Assembly: GCF_046630445.1 (NCBI RefSeq)
Contig: NC_092336.1
Location: forward strand, 296,490,001-296,554,000
DNA from: Rutidosis leptorrhynchoides
Taxonomy: Eukaryota; Streptophyta; Magnoliopsida; Asterales; Asteraceae
Direction of reading: 5' to 3'
DNA: 64,000 nt
This document shows positions 51,957 to 63,447 of the stretch, in pieces (the first letter of the stretch is position 1; each line of letters begins with the position of its first letter). A model generated the notes under the pieces. That model was given only the letters and a program-made list of their open reading frames with translations, searched no databases and was not told the origin of the DNA. The position numbers and the translations under genes were made by a program.

Positions 51957-52746
51957 TTACCTTGCTTCATCTTCATTTTCTTCATCACTTTCGCTTTGAG
52001 ACGCACCACTTTCTTCCATGTCTTCATCGTCATCACCTTCGTCTTCACCTTCGGTTTCTTGAGTTTGATTGGGGGTTGGGAAAAAAGATTGCCATTGGGG
52101 CGGGATTGCCATATTGTTAAAGGCAAAAGTATCGTATACCGCTTCCTTTAGCAATGGGTTTTCGGAACCCGGTGGTGGTGGTCGTCTTGTTTGACAAGTT
52201 GATGATGAAGATGATGTACTAGCCGATCCGGGTAACGTTTTACCCACTCCGCGACGGTACCCGCGACGTTTGCCTAAAACTTCCAACATAATGACTTCAT
52301 CACTCCTTTCCGGATATTTTTCTTTTAATTTCAACATTTTTTCCTACATAGTTAACAAATATTATTATTAGTATTATCATATAACAATACGACAACCCAT
52401 ATTCACCATTTGACCCATATACACATATACATATACTTATATTGACCCATATTGACTAAATGACTCAATTGGGGACGATTTTAATCCACATTGACCCCAA
52501 TTGACCATTTGACCCATATTGACCATTTGACCCGTATATACATATACATATACTTATATTGACCCATATTGACTAATTGACTCAATTTAACCCAATTTTA
52601 ACCCATATTGACCATTTGGCCCACATATACATATACATATACTTATATTGACCAATTGACTTCATTTAAATCAATTTTAACCCATATTGACCAATTGACT
52701 AAATTTAACCCAATTTTAACCCAATTGACTTTTGTTGACTTCGTTT

Positions 52747-52829
<83 letters not shown>

Positions 52830-53130
52830 AGTACTTACGTGGTTCACCCTAGCTTTATCCCCACTCCATCCACCTTTCTTAAAAGTGTGGTTGTTCTTGA
52901 AGTTTTCGATAAGACTCGGAGGATCCAGAGAGGCCTGCAAACACATATTAATATTTGACCATTTAAAATTTACAGACACGTATTAATATTTTCCATAAAC
53001 TAAAGTTAAAAATAGGATTTACCACACGGTCGGCAATTGACCTGCTACCCTGCGTACTGGCGTATTCCATCTTCGCCCTATTTTTCTTGTTCTGCGCAGA
53101 ACGAGCCCGGAATTTACTTGAAAGCAAATG
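51957..53130 (-). pseudogene. CACTA Transposase_24-type gene, at least three exons, 5' end unclear
   Basis: Three minus-strand pieces join in phase 0 at good splice sites: an exon ending at 53023 (before GTAAAT), an exon 52934-52839 (after TTTGCAG, before GTAAGT) and a last exon 52343-51957 (after TATGTAG). The first has NKKNRAKMEY and QGSRSIA, the second SLIENFKNNHTFKKGGW, the third MLEVLGKRRGYRRGVGKTLPG, a set typical of the Ptta/En/Spm Transposase_24 family. The C-terminus is very acidic (EGEDEGDDDEDMEES). Such proteins are thought to bind subterminal repeats. Intron 2 holds a minisatellite and (TA)n. Upstream exons are not found, so the gene may be truncated; the visible exons have no stop codon. 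Confidence 0.6.
52380..52752. repeat. Minisatellite of TTGACCCATAT type in CACTA intron
   Basis: About four diverged units built from ttgacccatattgaccattt and acatatacatatacttatat. They lie between the last two exons, beside (TA)n at 52752-52826. Confidence 0.85.
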
Positions 53131-54451
53131 GGTCAACGGGGTCAAAATGGCCGATTCACACATATTTGCATACACATATACTCTTATATATATGTGTGTT
53201 AATATTTTAATATATATACCCATATATACACATCAATATATATCAATCTATATATACACTTATACATGCACATATGTACACAAAATCAAAATCCACAAAT
53301 GGGTCACGGGTTCAAATGGGCGATCTAATCATTAAAATATAAACATATTACACACAATTCATAATTATGGCCACGGGTTTCGGGTCACTACCAACCGAGC
53401 ATTCCGTATAAAAAGTCCACTTATATAATTTATAACCCAAATTTAACTCACCATTATGGTCACGAGTTAAAAGTCAGCAATCCACACTATTTACATACTT
53501 ATACCATTTACAATCCAATTATAACTAGAAAAATGGGTCATAGTCTAAAAACGACGAAACCAATCACTACTAAATTAACACGAACGATTCGGGGTCCAAA
53601 CGGGTAACCCGAACCATCTCGCGTACCAAAAATCGACAAACACCGCCACCATCCGTCAACCGCCACCACTGGCCACCAGCTGCCGCGGGCAGCCGTGGTG
53701 GCAGTGGTGGCAGCCCACCGAACAGCAGCAGTAGCAGCTAAAAGCTGCTGTCCACTCCCATGGTACACCAATTTTTTTTTAGCTATATTCAAACCCAAAA
53801 TTATTTGCTAGCAATTATTCAACTTAAATCTAACATTTATCAAGCAATTTCATCACCAAAATCAAAAGATTCAAGCACCCATTTGCATCATTTAATAACA
53901 AATAGTAAAACCCTAAATAAACATAGATTAAGCATAAATTAAAGACAAACCTTGATGCTAGATGTTAAAGGAAGCACGAATCATGATTGAAAGCTTTCAA
54001 TTTTATCATCCTCTTCAACAATAAAAACTAGGTCTTTCAATGGTGATGGCGAGTGGTGCGTGACAGAGACGAGAGGGAGAGAGATGAACAAACCCACAAT
54101 TTAATCTTCAATTACATCTTCATCATCAACAATTTTGGCTAGGCTTTAGTGTTTGTGATGTGTGTGTTTTTATTTGATCTAGATAAAAAGAAAATAAAAC
54201 AATGTACTGGAACCACAAAAACCACGAGCAGTTTTACTTAATTAAATGGGTTTTAAACCCATTCCCGATAATACACGGGTATTTATCTGTTATCAGATAT
54301 CTTTCGTATTTAATTCAGCAAAGCATACGATGTCATAATTAAATAATATAACCTGTTTCGGGACCCTGGTCATAAAACGGACCCAATGGTCTAATAATTA
54401 ATTATAAATAATTAATAATTATATATTTCATTAAAATTCACTTTAACACTC
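53131..54451. other. CACTA interior without recognised gene
   Basis: It holds tetra-TA-rich and atatacacat tracts, cacgggtt-type short repeats (53290-53470) and a GC-rich CAGC/GGTGG patch (53640-53760). At 54502 a sequence reading TGTAACATCCTGACATCGG on the minus strand looks like the start of an LTR and truncates the DUF4216-like frame, but no matching other end was found. ORFs here are not convincing. Confidence 0.4.
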
Positions 54452-54793
54452 CTAAAGGGCAAAAAGGTAAATTTCACCTAGGCCCGATGTCAGGATGTTA
54501 CAGAATTGTGGGGTCATCTTCACATAAACATCAGCATCATCTTCACATAAATCATGAGGAAGGATTATGGGGTCTAAATCGATAATAAAGTCAACATCAT
54601 CATCAACTGCATGTGTTGGCACACTCATACTTGTATAAGTCATATTATCTAAATCAGCATCCAATATAAGATCGGATGAATTGGCGTTGTGTACAACATC
54701 CCTTTCGGTTTCTTCGACGATGTCTCTATCCCACAGTTTTCGATGATTGACCTCATGAACAACCTTCCAACTAGAACAAATTATGTACTCCAT
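54452..54793 (-). pseudogene. C-terminal remnant of a CACTA TNPD-like transposase (DUF4216-like)
   Basis: A 113-residue frame with WKVVHEVNHRKLWD near the start, followed by a long acidic tail (DNMTYTSM...DDDVDFIIDLD). This resembles the end of plant En/Spm large transposases, where a DUF4216 domain with a WxVV...R.L.D pattern precedes an acidic tail. Its place upstream of the Transposase_24-type gene on the same strand fits the usual CACTA order. The last 16 codons come from a different sequence (from 54502 leftward), so the natural C-terminus is lost. The catalytic part is absent. The start is arbitrary because the upstream exons are missing. Confidence 0.45.
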
Positions 54794-55962
54794 GTTTTAT
54801 TTGATTTAAATGCATCTACTGCTTTTTATTTATTTTTATTCATGAAAACTTTACAAACAATCATGTAACTTAGATCTCAATAACAATTTAAGTAGTATTT
54901 TTTATTTAAACTTTAAGTGCGTCTACTGGTTCTTCTTTTTTTAAGTTCATGAAAACTTTAAAAACAGTTACGTATTCAGTTAGATTTGAACATGTAAATG
55001 CAATCTATATAGAGTTTAATGACATGGTGTTAAATTTACGAGGACAAAAGTAAACTATAATTATAAGATGAGGGGTGTTGATTGGAAGTTCACCAAAAAG
55101 TTGTTATCCCTACCAGATTCTAAACTCTACCTGCAACTCTTTCTGTCCTCACTTTACAACTTCAAAATTGTCACTCTAAACTCAATTATATAGCCATTAA
55201 AACACAATTCATATACATATATACTACCTCAGTTGGGGGTGGCAAAGCACCCCTCTGCCACCCTACTAACTCCGCCCCTGACTCCAAATCAGTTTGCTAC
55301 TTTACATGATTATAATACATCAAAATCAAAAATACTTCACATATCACAGTTAAAAGAATTTGGACCAAAACTGATGTATCTCTAAAACTTTGTAATTTAA
55401 CATTACTAATCAATTTCATATCGTTCTGTTCAAAAAAAAATCAATTTCATATCGTTAACTCTATTTATTGTGAAAAAATAAACAAAAAATTACTAGAGAT
55501 TTACATTTAGATTTAGAGAAAGAAGTGAGATACTGAGATGTGAGTTACCTTGATACAGTAGTGTAACGCCAGAAGCAGAGAAATCAGAGATGGAAATGAA
55601 GATGAAAAAAGTTATGGTTTTCTATTTTCTAACTTTTGGACAACTGGAACCATGAAAAACTCCTTTTACCTTTTTCTAACTCTCTTAGACTTGGGGGGAG
55701 TCATAAATTTGGTGGAGGGAAATTTAATTTTTCGTGAAAATTATTAAGTGGCAGTGTTATTTTTTATTGGTAAAGAAGTGGCAATGTCCAAATAATATAT
55801 TAAAAGTGACTGATTGCAATATAAGAACTAATTACGGAGAAATTAATAGAGATAAATTGGTGGAAGTGATGTAGTGGGGTAGAGATATAGTAATATATGC
55901 TCTTGACTTGGTGGAACTAATTATTATGTAGTGAGGCCATCACGAGATAAATTGGTGGAACT

Positions 55963-55963
55963 A

Positions 55964-56005
<42 letters not shown>
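55963..56005. repeat. (ATT)n microsatellite in CACTA
   Basis: About 14 ATT units following a duplicated ggtggaactaattatta segment. Confidence 0.95.
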
Positions 56006-56007
<2 letters not shown>

Positions 56008-56523
56008 AACTCTAATTGTTGTAATATATTAGTACTACTGTAGTGCAAGTTGGTTTAATGTGGGACAAAGTTTTGTCCAATTTTCTTAATAAGATACCAA
56101 CGTGTAAGTTTTATTGTAAACGTTATGTTATTCATAATTCATGCATGTATGAATGAACATTCGTGATGAAGTGCCAACATACACAATTTCTGTCTTTCAG
56201 ATTTTCGTATTTGTCTACAATCTACAAGTAACTATCACTTGTACCACTTCCTAACAAATAACCATCATATGAGAAATGATAAATCCACAATTGAAATTGA
56301 ATATATAGTAAATAAAAAATTAAAGTAAAAAAACAACTAGTAATATTAATAATAATAATTTTTGACGGATCGTTAATAAAAAAATAAATAAAAATGGACA
56401 ACCATATAGTATGATAGTGTGTGACGCAATACTTATACTAGAAAATAATATTACTAGTTGAATTCAACCTTTTTTCGTTTGTACCTTTAGTGGCGCTGGT
56501 GCGCCACAAAAGGCGCCACAAAT

Positions 56524-56888
56524 GTCATCCCCAAAAGTTTTTAGAGACGACGTGTCGTCCCCAAAAAATAGCACGAAATTTTCCCACCTTTGGAGCCAAA
56601 TATTTCTGCGCCAAAAAAACAATTAAATATAATTCTTTTTTTGGGGACGACATTTAGGGACGACATGTCGTCCCCAAAAGTTTGGCGGGATTTTTTTTGC
56701 TTTTTGGAGCCAGTTTTTTACCAAAAAAATAAATGAAAAATGGTAATTTCTTTGGGGACGACATGTCGTCCCTAAATGTCGTCCCCAAAAAACTGGTCAA
56801 ACGTCTCAGAAAAAGCTGGCCCATTTTTTGTCGTTTTCCTTATTTTTGGGGACGACATTATGTCGTCCCGAAAAAGGTCGTCCCCAAT
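56524..56888. repeat. Right subterminal palindrome array of CACTA
   Basis: Full and partial GGGACGACATGTCGTCCC units at about 56547, 56654, 56755 and 56848, plus half sites near the end. Two short ORFs across the array read the repeats and are not genes. Confidence 0.85.
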
Positions 56889-57630
56889 TTATACTTTTCT
56901 AGTAGTGATAGTACATACATCTAAAAGCTGTGTATTGTACGAGTACGAATACGGGTGCATACGAGTAGAATTGTTGATGAAACTGAACGAGAATGTAATT
57001 GTAAGCATTTTTGTTAAGTAGAAGTATTTTGATAAGTGTATTGAAGTCTTTCAAAAGTGTATAAATACATATTAAAACACTACATGTATATACATTTTAA
57101 CTGAGTCGTTAAGTCATCGTTAGTCGTTACATGTAAGTGTTGTTTTGAAACCTTTAGGTTAACGATCTTGTTAAATGTTGTTAACCCAATGTTTATAATA
57201 TCAAAAGAGATTTTAAATTATTATATTATCATGATATTATGATGTACGAATATCTCTTAATATGATATATATACATTAAATGTCGTTACAACGATAAACG
57301 TTACATATATGTCTCGTTTCAAAATCATTAAGTTAGTAGTCTTGTTTTTACATATGTAGTTCATTGTTAATATAATTAATGATATGTTTACTTATCATAA
57401 TATCATGTTAACTATATATATAACCATATATATGTCATCATATAGTTTTTTTACAAGTTTTAACGTTCGTGAATCACCGGTCAACTTGGGTGGTCAATTG
57501 TCTATATGAAACCTATTTCAATTAATCAAGTCTTAACAAGTTTGATTGCTTAACATGTTGGAAACATTTAATCATGTAAACATCAATCTCAATTAATATA
57601 TATAAACATGGAAAAGTTCGGGTCACTACA

Positions 57631-57666
57631 GTACCTACCCGTTAAATAAATTTCGTCCCGAAATTT
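57631..57666 (-). promoter_or_regulatory. Hairpin and polypurine tract of the chromovirus
   Basis: The minus strand reads AAATTTCGGGACGAAATTT (57648-57666), then ATTTAACGGGTAGGTAC abutting the LTR. The hairpin's first base is the last base of the TAA that would close the complete pol frame (57666-57668). Confidence 0.88.
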
Positions 57667-57773
57667 TAAGCTGTTGAAGGTGTTGACGAATCTTCTGGAA
57701 ATAGATGCGGGTATTTCTTCTTCATCTGATCTTCACGCTCCCAGGTGAACTCGGGTCCTCTACGAGCATTCCA

Positions 57774-60700
57774 TCAAACCTTAACAATTGGTATCTTGTT
57801 TTGCTTAAGTCTTTTAACCTCACGATCCATTATTTCGACGGGTTCTTCGATGAATTGGAGTTTTTCGTTGATTTGGATTTCATCTAACGGAATAGTGAGA
57901 TCTTCTTTAGCAAAACATTTCTTCAAATTCGAGACGTGGAAAGTGTTATGTACAGCCGCGAGTTGTTGAGGTAACTCAAGTCGGTAAGCTACTGGTCCGA
58001 CACGATCAATAATCTTGAATGGTCCAATATACCTTGGATTTAATTTCCCTCGTTTACCAAATCGAACAACGCCTTTCCAAGGTGAAACTTTAAGCATGAC
58101 CATCTCTCCAATTTCAAATTCTATATCTTTTCTTTTAATGTCAGCGTAGCTCTTTTGTCGACTTTGGGCGGTTTTCAACCGTTGTTGAATTTGGATGATC
58201 TTCTCGGTAGTTTCTTGTATAATCTCCGGACCCGTAATCTGTCTATCCCCCACCTCACTCCAACAAATCGGAGACCTGCACTTTCTACCATAAAGTGCTT
58301 CAAACGGCGCCATCTCAATGCTTGAATGGTAGCTGTTGTTGTAGGAAAATTCTGCTAACGGTAGATGTCGATCCCAACTGTTTCCGAAATCAATAACACA
58401 TGCTCGTAGCATGTCTTCAAGCGTTTGTATCGTCCTTTCGCTCTGCCCATCAGTTTGTGGATGATAGGCAGTACTCATGTCTAGACGAGTTCCTAATGCT
58501 TGCTGTAATGTCTGCCAGAATCTTGAAATAAATCTGCCATCCCTATCAGAGATAATAGAGATTGGTATTCCATGTCTGGATACGACTTCCTTCAAATACA
58601 GTCGTGCTAACTTCTCCATCTTGTCATCTTCTCTTATTGGCAGGAAGTGTGATGATTTGGTGAGACGATCAACTATTACCCAAATAGTATCAAAACCACT
58701 TGCAGTCCTTGGCAATTTAGTGATGAAATCCATGGTAATGTTTTCCCATTTCCATTCCGGGATTTCGGGTTGTTGAAGTAGACCTGATGGTTTCTGATGC
58801 TCAGCTTTGACCTTAGAACACGTCAAACATTCTCCTACGTATTTAGCAACATCGGCTTTCATACCCGGCCACCAAAAATGTTTCTTGAGATCCTTGTACA
58901 TCTTCCCCGTTCCAGGATGTATTGAGTATCTGGTTTTATGAGCTTCTCTAAGTACCATTTCTCTCATATCTCCAAATTTTGGTACCCAAATCCTTTCAGC
59001 CCAATACCGGATTCCGTCTTCCCGAATATTAAGATGCTTCTCCGATCCTTTGGGTATTTCATCCTTTAAATTTCCCTCTTTTAAAACTCCTTGTTGCGCC
59101 TCCTTTATTTGAGTAGTAATGTTATTATGAATCATTATATTCATAGATTTTACTCGAATGGGTTCTCTATCCTTCCTGCTCAAGGCATCGGCTACCACAT
59201 TTGCCTTCCCCGGGTGGTAACGAATCTCAAAATCGTAATCATTCAATAATTCAATCCACCTACGCTGCCTCATATTCAGTTGTTTCTGATTAAATATGTG
59301 TTGAAGACTTTTGTGGTCGGTATATATAATACTTTTGACCCCATATAAGTAGTGTCTCCAAGTCTTTAATGCAAAAACAACCGCGCCTAATTCCAAATCA
59401 TGCGTCGTATAATTTTGTTCGTGAATCTTCAATTGTCTAGACGCATAAGCAATCACCTTCGTTCGTTGCATTAATACACAACCGAGACCTTGCTTTGATG
59501 CATCACAATAAATCACAAAATCATCATTCCCTTCAGGCAATGACAATATAGGTGCCGTAGTTAGCTTTTTCTTCAATAACAGAAACGCTTTCTCTTGTTC
59601 ATCATTCCATTCAAATTTCTTCCCTTTATGCGTTAATGCAGTCAAGGGTTTTGCTATTCTGGAAAAGTCTTGGATGAACCTTCTGTAGTAACCAGCTAGT
59701 CCTAAAAACTGGCGTATGTGTTTCGGAGTTTTCGGGGTTTCCCACTTTTCAACAGTTTCTATCTTTGCCGGATCCACCTTAATACCTTCTTTGTTCACTA
59801 TGTGACCGAGGAATTGAACTTCATCCAACCAAAATGCACACTTTGAAAACTTAGCGTACAATTCTTCCTTCCTCAATACTTCTAACACCTTTCTCAAATG
59901 TTCACCGTGTTCTTGGTCATTCTTTGAGTAAATAAGTATGTCATCAATGAAAACAATGACAAACTTGTCAAGGTATGGTCCACACACTCGGTTCATAAGG
60001 TCCATGAACACAGCTGGTGCATTAGTTAAACCAAACGGCATGACCATAAACTCGTAATGACCGTAACGTGTTCTGAAAGCAGTCTTAGGAATATCATCTT
60101 CTTTCACCCGCATTTGATGATACCCGGAACGTAAGTCAATCTTTGAATAAACAGACGAGCCTTGTAGTTGATCAAATAAGTCGTCGATTCTCGGTAGTAG
60201 GTAGCGGTTCTTGATGGTAAGTTTGTTCAACTCTCGGTAGTCGATACACAACCTGAATGTACCATCTTTCTTCTTGACAAACAAAACAGGAGCTCCCCAC
60301 GGTGATGTGCTTGGTCGAATGAAACCACGCTCTAAAAGTTCTTGTAATTGGCTTTGCAGTTCTTTCATCTCGCTGGGTGCGAGTCTGTAAGGAGCACGAG
60401 CTATTGGTGCAGCTCCTGGTACAAGATCTATTTGAAATTCAACGGATCGATGTGGGGGTAATCCCGGTAATTCTTTCGGAAATACATCGGGAAATTCTTT
60501 TGCAATGGGAACGTCATTGATGCTCTTTTCTTCAGTTTTTACTTTCTCGACGTGTGCTAGAACAGCATAGCAACCTTTTCTTATTAGTTTTTGTGCCTTC
60601 AAATTACTAATAAGATGTAGCTTCGTGTTGCCCTTTTCTCCGTACACCATTAAGGGTTTTCCTTTTTCTCGTATAATGCGAATTGCATTTTTGTAACAAA

Positions 60701-61377
60701 CGATCTCCGCTTTCACTTCTTTCAACCAGTCCATACCGATTATCACATCAAAACTCCCTAACTCTACTGGTATCAAATCAATCTTAAATGTTTCGCTAAC
60801 CAGTTTAATTTCTCGATTCCGACATATATTATCTGCTGAAATTAATTTACCATTTGCTAATTCGAGTAAAAATTTACTATCCAAAGGCGTCAATGGACAA
60901 CTTAATTTAGCACAAAAATCTCTACTCATATAGCTTCTATCCGCACCCGAATCAAATAAAACGTAAGCAGATTTATTGTCAATAAGAAACGTACCCGTAA
61001 CAAGCTCCGGGTCTTCCTGTGCCTCTACCGCATTAATATTGAAAACTCTTCCACGGCCTTGTCCATTCGTGTTCTCCTGGTTCGGGCAATTTCTAATAAT
61101 GTGGCCTGGTTTTCCACATTTATAACAAACTACATTGGCATAACTTGCTCCGACACTACTTGCTCCGCCATTACTCGTTCCGACACCATTTGTTCCTTTC
61201 GTTCTATTAACCCCTGGTCCGTAGACCTCACACTTCGCCGCGCTATGACCATTTCTTTTACACTTGTTGCAAAATTTGGTGCAGAACCCCGAGTGATTCT
61301 TTTCACACCTTTGGCATAGTTGCTTCTGATTGTTGTTGTTGTTGCGGTTATTATTGTTGTTGGGATGATTGTTGTAG

Positions 61378-61412
<35 letters not shown>

Positions 61413-62246
61413 GGGCCGTTTGTTGTAGTTGCGATTGTTGTTGCGATTGTTGGGATAATTGTTGCGATTATTGTTGTAATTGCTGTTGTTGTTGTATTGG
61501 TGATTCTTATCACCGTTTTCCTCCCACTTTCTTTTGACTTGCTTCACATTGGCCTCTTCAGCAGTCTGTTCTTTAATTCTTTCTTCAATCTGGTTCACTA
61601 GTTTGTGAGCCATTCTACATGCCTGTTGTATGGAGGCGGGCTCGTGTGAACTTATATCTTCTTGGATTCTTTCCGGTAATCCTTTCACAAACGCGTCGAT
61701 CTTCTCTTCCTCATCTTCGAATGCTCCCGGACACAATAGGCACAATTCTGTGAATCGTCTTTCGTACGTGGTAATATCAAATCCTTGGGTTCGTAACCCT
61801 CTAAGTTCTGTCTTGAGCTTATTGACCTCGGTTCTGGGACGGTACTTCTCGTTCATCAAGTGCTTGAATGCTGACCACGGTAGTGCGTACGCATCATCTT
61901 GTCCCACTTGCTCTAGATAGGTATTCCACCATGTTAACGCAGAACCTGTGAAGGTATGCGTAGCGTACTTCACTTTGTCCTCTTCAGTACACTTACTTAT
62001 GGCAAACACCGATTCAACCTTCTCGGTCCACCGTTTCAATCCGATCGGTCCTTCGGTTCCATCAAATTCCAAAGGTTTGCAGGCAGTGAATTCTTTGTAG
62101 GTGCATCCTACACGATTTCCTGTACTGCTAGATCCAAGGTTATTGTTGGTATGTAGCGCAGCCTGTACTGCGGCTATGTTTGAAGCTAGAAAAGTACGGA
62201 ATTCCTCTTCATTCATATTCACGGTGTGTCGAGTAGTCGGTGCCAT
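57774..62246 (-). CDS. Chromovirus gag-pol polyprotein, stopped within the chromodomain tail
   Basis: Start chosen at MAPTTRH (62244-62246), which fits the usual Tekay/Del gag start; 12 earlier in-frame codons are possible. About 1,490 residues in order: gag core (about 60-230); Asn-rich linker encoded by an AAC microsatellite (61320-61500); CCHC-type knuckles, the second [14 protein letters not shown] near 400; protease DSGADR near 432; reverse transcriptase with VFIDD near 767; RNase H ([23 protein letters not shown]); integrase with zinc-finger region near 1107 and catalytic residues in ITMDF, SDRDG and QSERT (about 1170, 1231, 1268); GPY/F-type C-terminal domain near 1410. The frame ends at TGA 57774-57776, but coding sequence continues in frame for 35 codons to TAA at 57666-57668, the chromodomain-like tail. 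One nonsense change in an otherwise open 4.5 kb indicates a young insertion. Confidence 0.95.
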
Positions 62247-62379
62247 TTCCTTCAAAATAGTTAAATGGAACAAGTTAATCATACAGAATATTAAGAGTAG
62301 TTAATAGTATTTCGTAGCATAATATGAACTCATTTATAAAAGCTTTTTCTTCATATTAGCGTTTTATAAGTTTAAATTC

Positions 62380-62400
62380 GGGTAGTACCTACCCGTTAAG
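62380..62400 (-). other. PPT-like palindrome upstream of gag
   Basis: The minus strand reads TTAACGGGTAGGTACTACCC (62380-62399), repeating the true polypurine tract (TTAACGGGTAGGTAC) about 135 bases before the gag start and forming a GGGTAG/CTACCC mini-palindrome. LARD counterparts are at 10377, 17505 and 31997. The rest of 62247-62587 holds nothing else I recognise. Confidence 0.6.
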
Positions 62401-62587
62401 TTCATACTTAGTAGCTAATATACAATTCAACTACTACAATTCTATATGAAAAACTGATTATAATAATATTTCGCGTTCAAACTGTTATACAATATTTTAC
62501 AAACTTACAATACCGCTTATTTTACATAAAGCATGAAATATAGCACACAATAACTTTGATACAAGATAGTTGTGAAGACAATTCTAG

Positions 62588-63271
62588 CTAGTACACAAGT
62601 CGTTCAGCAAAGGCAATAAAGACACGTAATTCATACGTCCAGAAACAAGTCATGCATTCTGGTTTTACTAGGACTACTTCCCATCCTTGGTCTTGTGCAA
62701 CATAACCGTTATGGCCGTTGATAAGACAGCGTGTTGTAACGTCATCAAAGGGACGAGGGTTACGTAATGTCCAACAGTCCCGTAATAATCTAAAAACCTC
62801 ATTTCTTACCCCAATTACCGACTCCGTCACTTGTGGAAACGTTTTGTTTAATAGTTGTAGCCCGATGTTCTTGTTCTCACTTTGGTGAGAAGCGAACATT
62901 ACTAATCCGTAAGCATAACATGCTTCTTTATGTTGCATGTTAGCCGCTTTTTCTAAATCACGAAGTCCAATATTCGGATATATTGAGTCAAAATAATTTC
63001 TTAACCCGTTGCGTAAAATAGCATTTGGGTTCCCCGCAATATATGCGTCAAAGTAAACACATCGTAACTTATGGGTTTCCCAATGTGATATCCCCCATCT
63101 TTCAAACGAAAGTCTCTTATAAACCAAGACATTCTTGGAACGTTCTTCGAATGTCTTACAAACTGATCTCGCCTTAAATAGTTGTGCCGAAGAATTCTGG
63201 CCGACTCTAGACAAGATTTCATCAATCATGTCTCCGGGTAGGTCTCTTAAAATATTGGGTTGTCTATCCAT
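62588..63271 (-). CDS. F-box protein with Sel1-like region, inside or beside the chromovirus
   Basis: A 227-residue intronless frame (MDRQPNILRDLPGDMIDEIL). Residues 9-45 match an F-box (LPGDMIDEILSRVG...LFKARSVCKTF). The region about 88-135 (ILRNGLRNYF...GLRDLEKAANMQHKEACYAYGLVMF) resembles the Sel1/TPR-like part of plant F-box proteins of the At1g67623/At2g35280 group. A Cys/Trp-containing C-terminus (CMTCFWTYELRVF) completes it, so the length is normal for that group. F-box proteins join SKP1 in SCF ubiquitin ligases and select substrates. It lies on the same strand as gag-pol, 340 bases upstream, with no LTR or primer site between it and gag in the window. This suggests a captured host gene carried in the element leader. 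A host gene next to a 5'-truncated element is the alternative. Confidence 0.7.
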   Translation of the reverse strand: MDRQPNILRDLPGDMIDEILSRVGQNSSAQLFKARSVCKTFEERSKNVLVYKRLSFERWGISHWETHKLRCVYFDAYIAGNPNAILRNGLRNYFDSIYPNIGLRDLEKAANMQHKEACYAYGLVMFASHQSENKNIGLQLLNKTFPQVTESVIGVRNEVFRLLRDCWTLRNPRPFDDVTTRCLINGHNGYVAQDQGWEVVLVKPECMTCFWTYELRVFIAFAERLVY

Positions 63272-63447
63272 TTTGTGTTTTTAAACTGTAAAATAGACAA
63301 GAGTTAGATTCATAAAAAAAATACTTATTAATACAAGCAATTTTTACATATATCATAAAGCATAAGAACACTATATTCCATATATTACACCACACGAATA
63401 CAACTATCTTATTCCGACTCGCTCGTTTCTTCTTCTTCGGTTTTGGT

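Larger units (their letters stand above)
51241..56907 (-). mobile_element. CACTA (En/Spm) transposon, 5.7 kb, non-autonomous
   Basis: The ends are CACTACTGGAAAAA (left) and the reverse complement of CACTACTAGAAAAG (right), with TSD ATA at 51238-51240 and 56908-56910. Both ends share AATTGGGGACGAC a little farther in, then arrays of the palindrome GGGACGACATGTCGTCCC and its halves. Coding remains are on the minus strand: exons of a Transposase_24-type protein and the C-terminal part of a TNPD-like protein. The catalytic DDE transposase domain is not seen, so this copy should need a helper. 54800-56500 holds only AT-rich filler and an (ATT)n tract. Confidence 0.92.
48708..57630 (-). repeat. 3' LTR of the chromovirus, interrupted by CACTA
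   Basis: Left edge TGAAATGTCCCG; right edge CGGGTCACTACA next to the polypurine tract. LTR sequence occupies 48708-51240 and 56911-57630. Bases 48708-50970 are similar to the older LTR at 39373-39997 plus 47021-48707. Confidence 0.82.

Noticed and set aside
54452-54502. LTR end (TGTAACATCCTGACATCGG on minus strand) inside the CACTA element
   Set aside because: It looks like a retroelement terminus truncating the DUF4216-like frame, but I found no second end, primer site or target duplication, so no element is called.
61320-61601. Val-rich and Thr-rich ORFs over 61130-61601
   Set aside because: Other-frame translations of the AAC microsatellite coding the Asn-rich gag linker.
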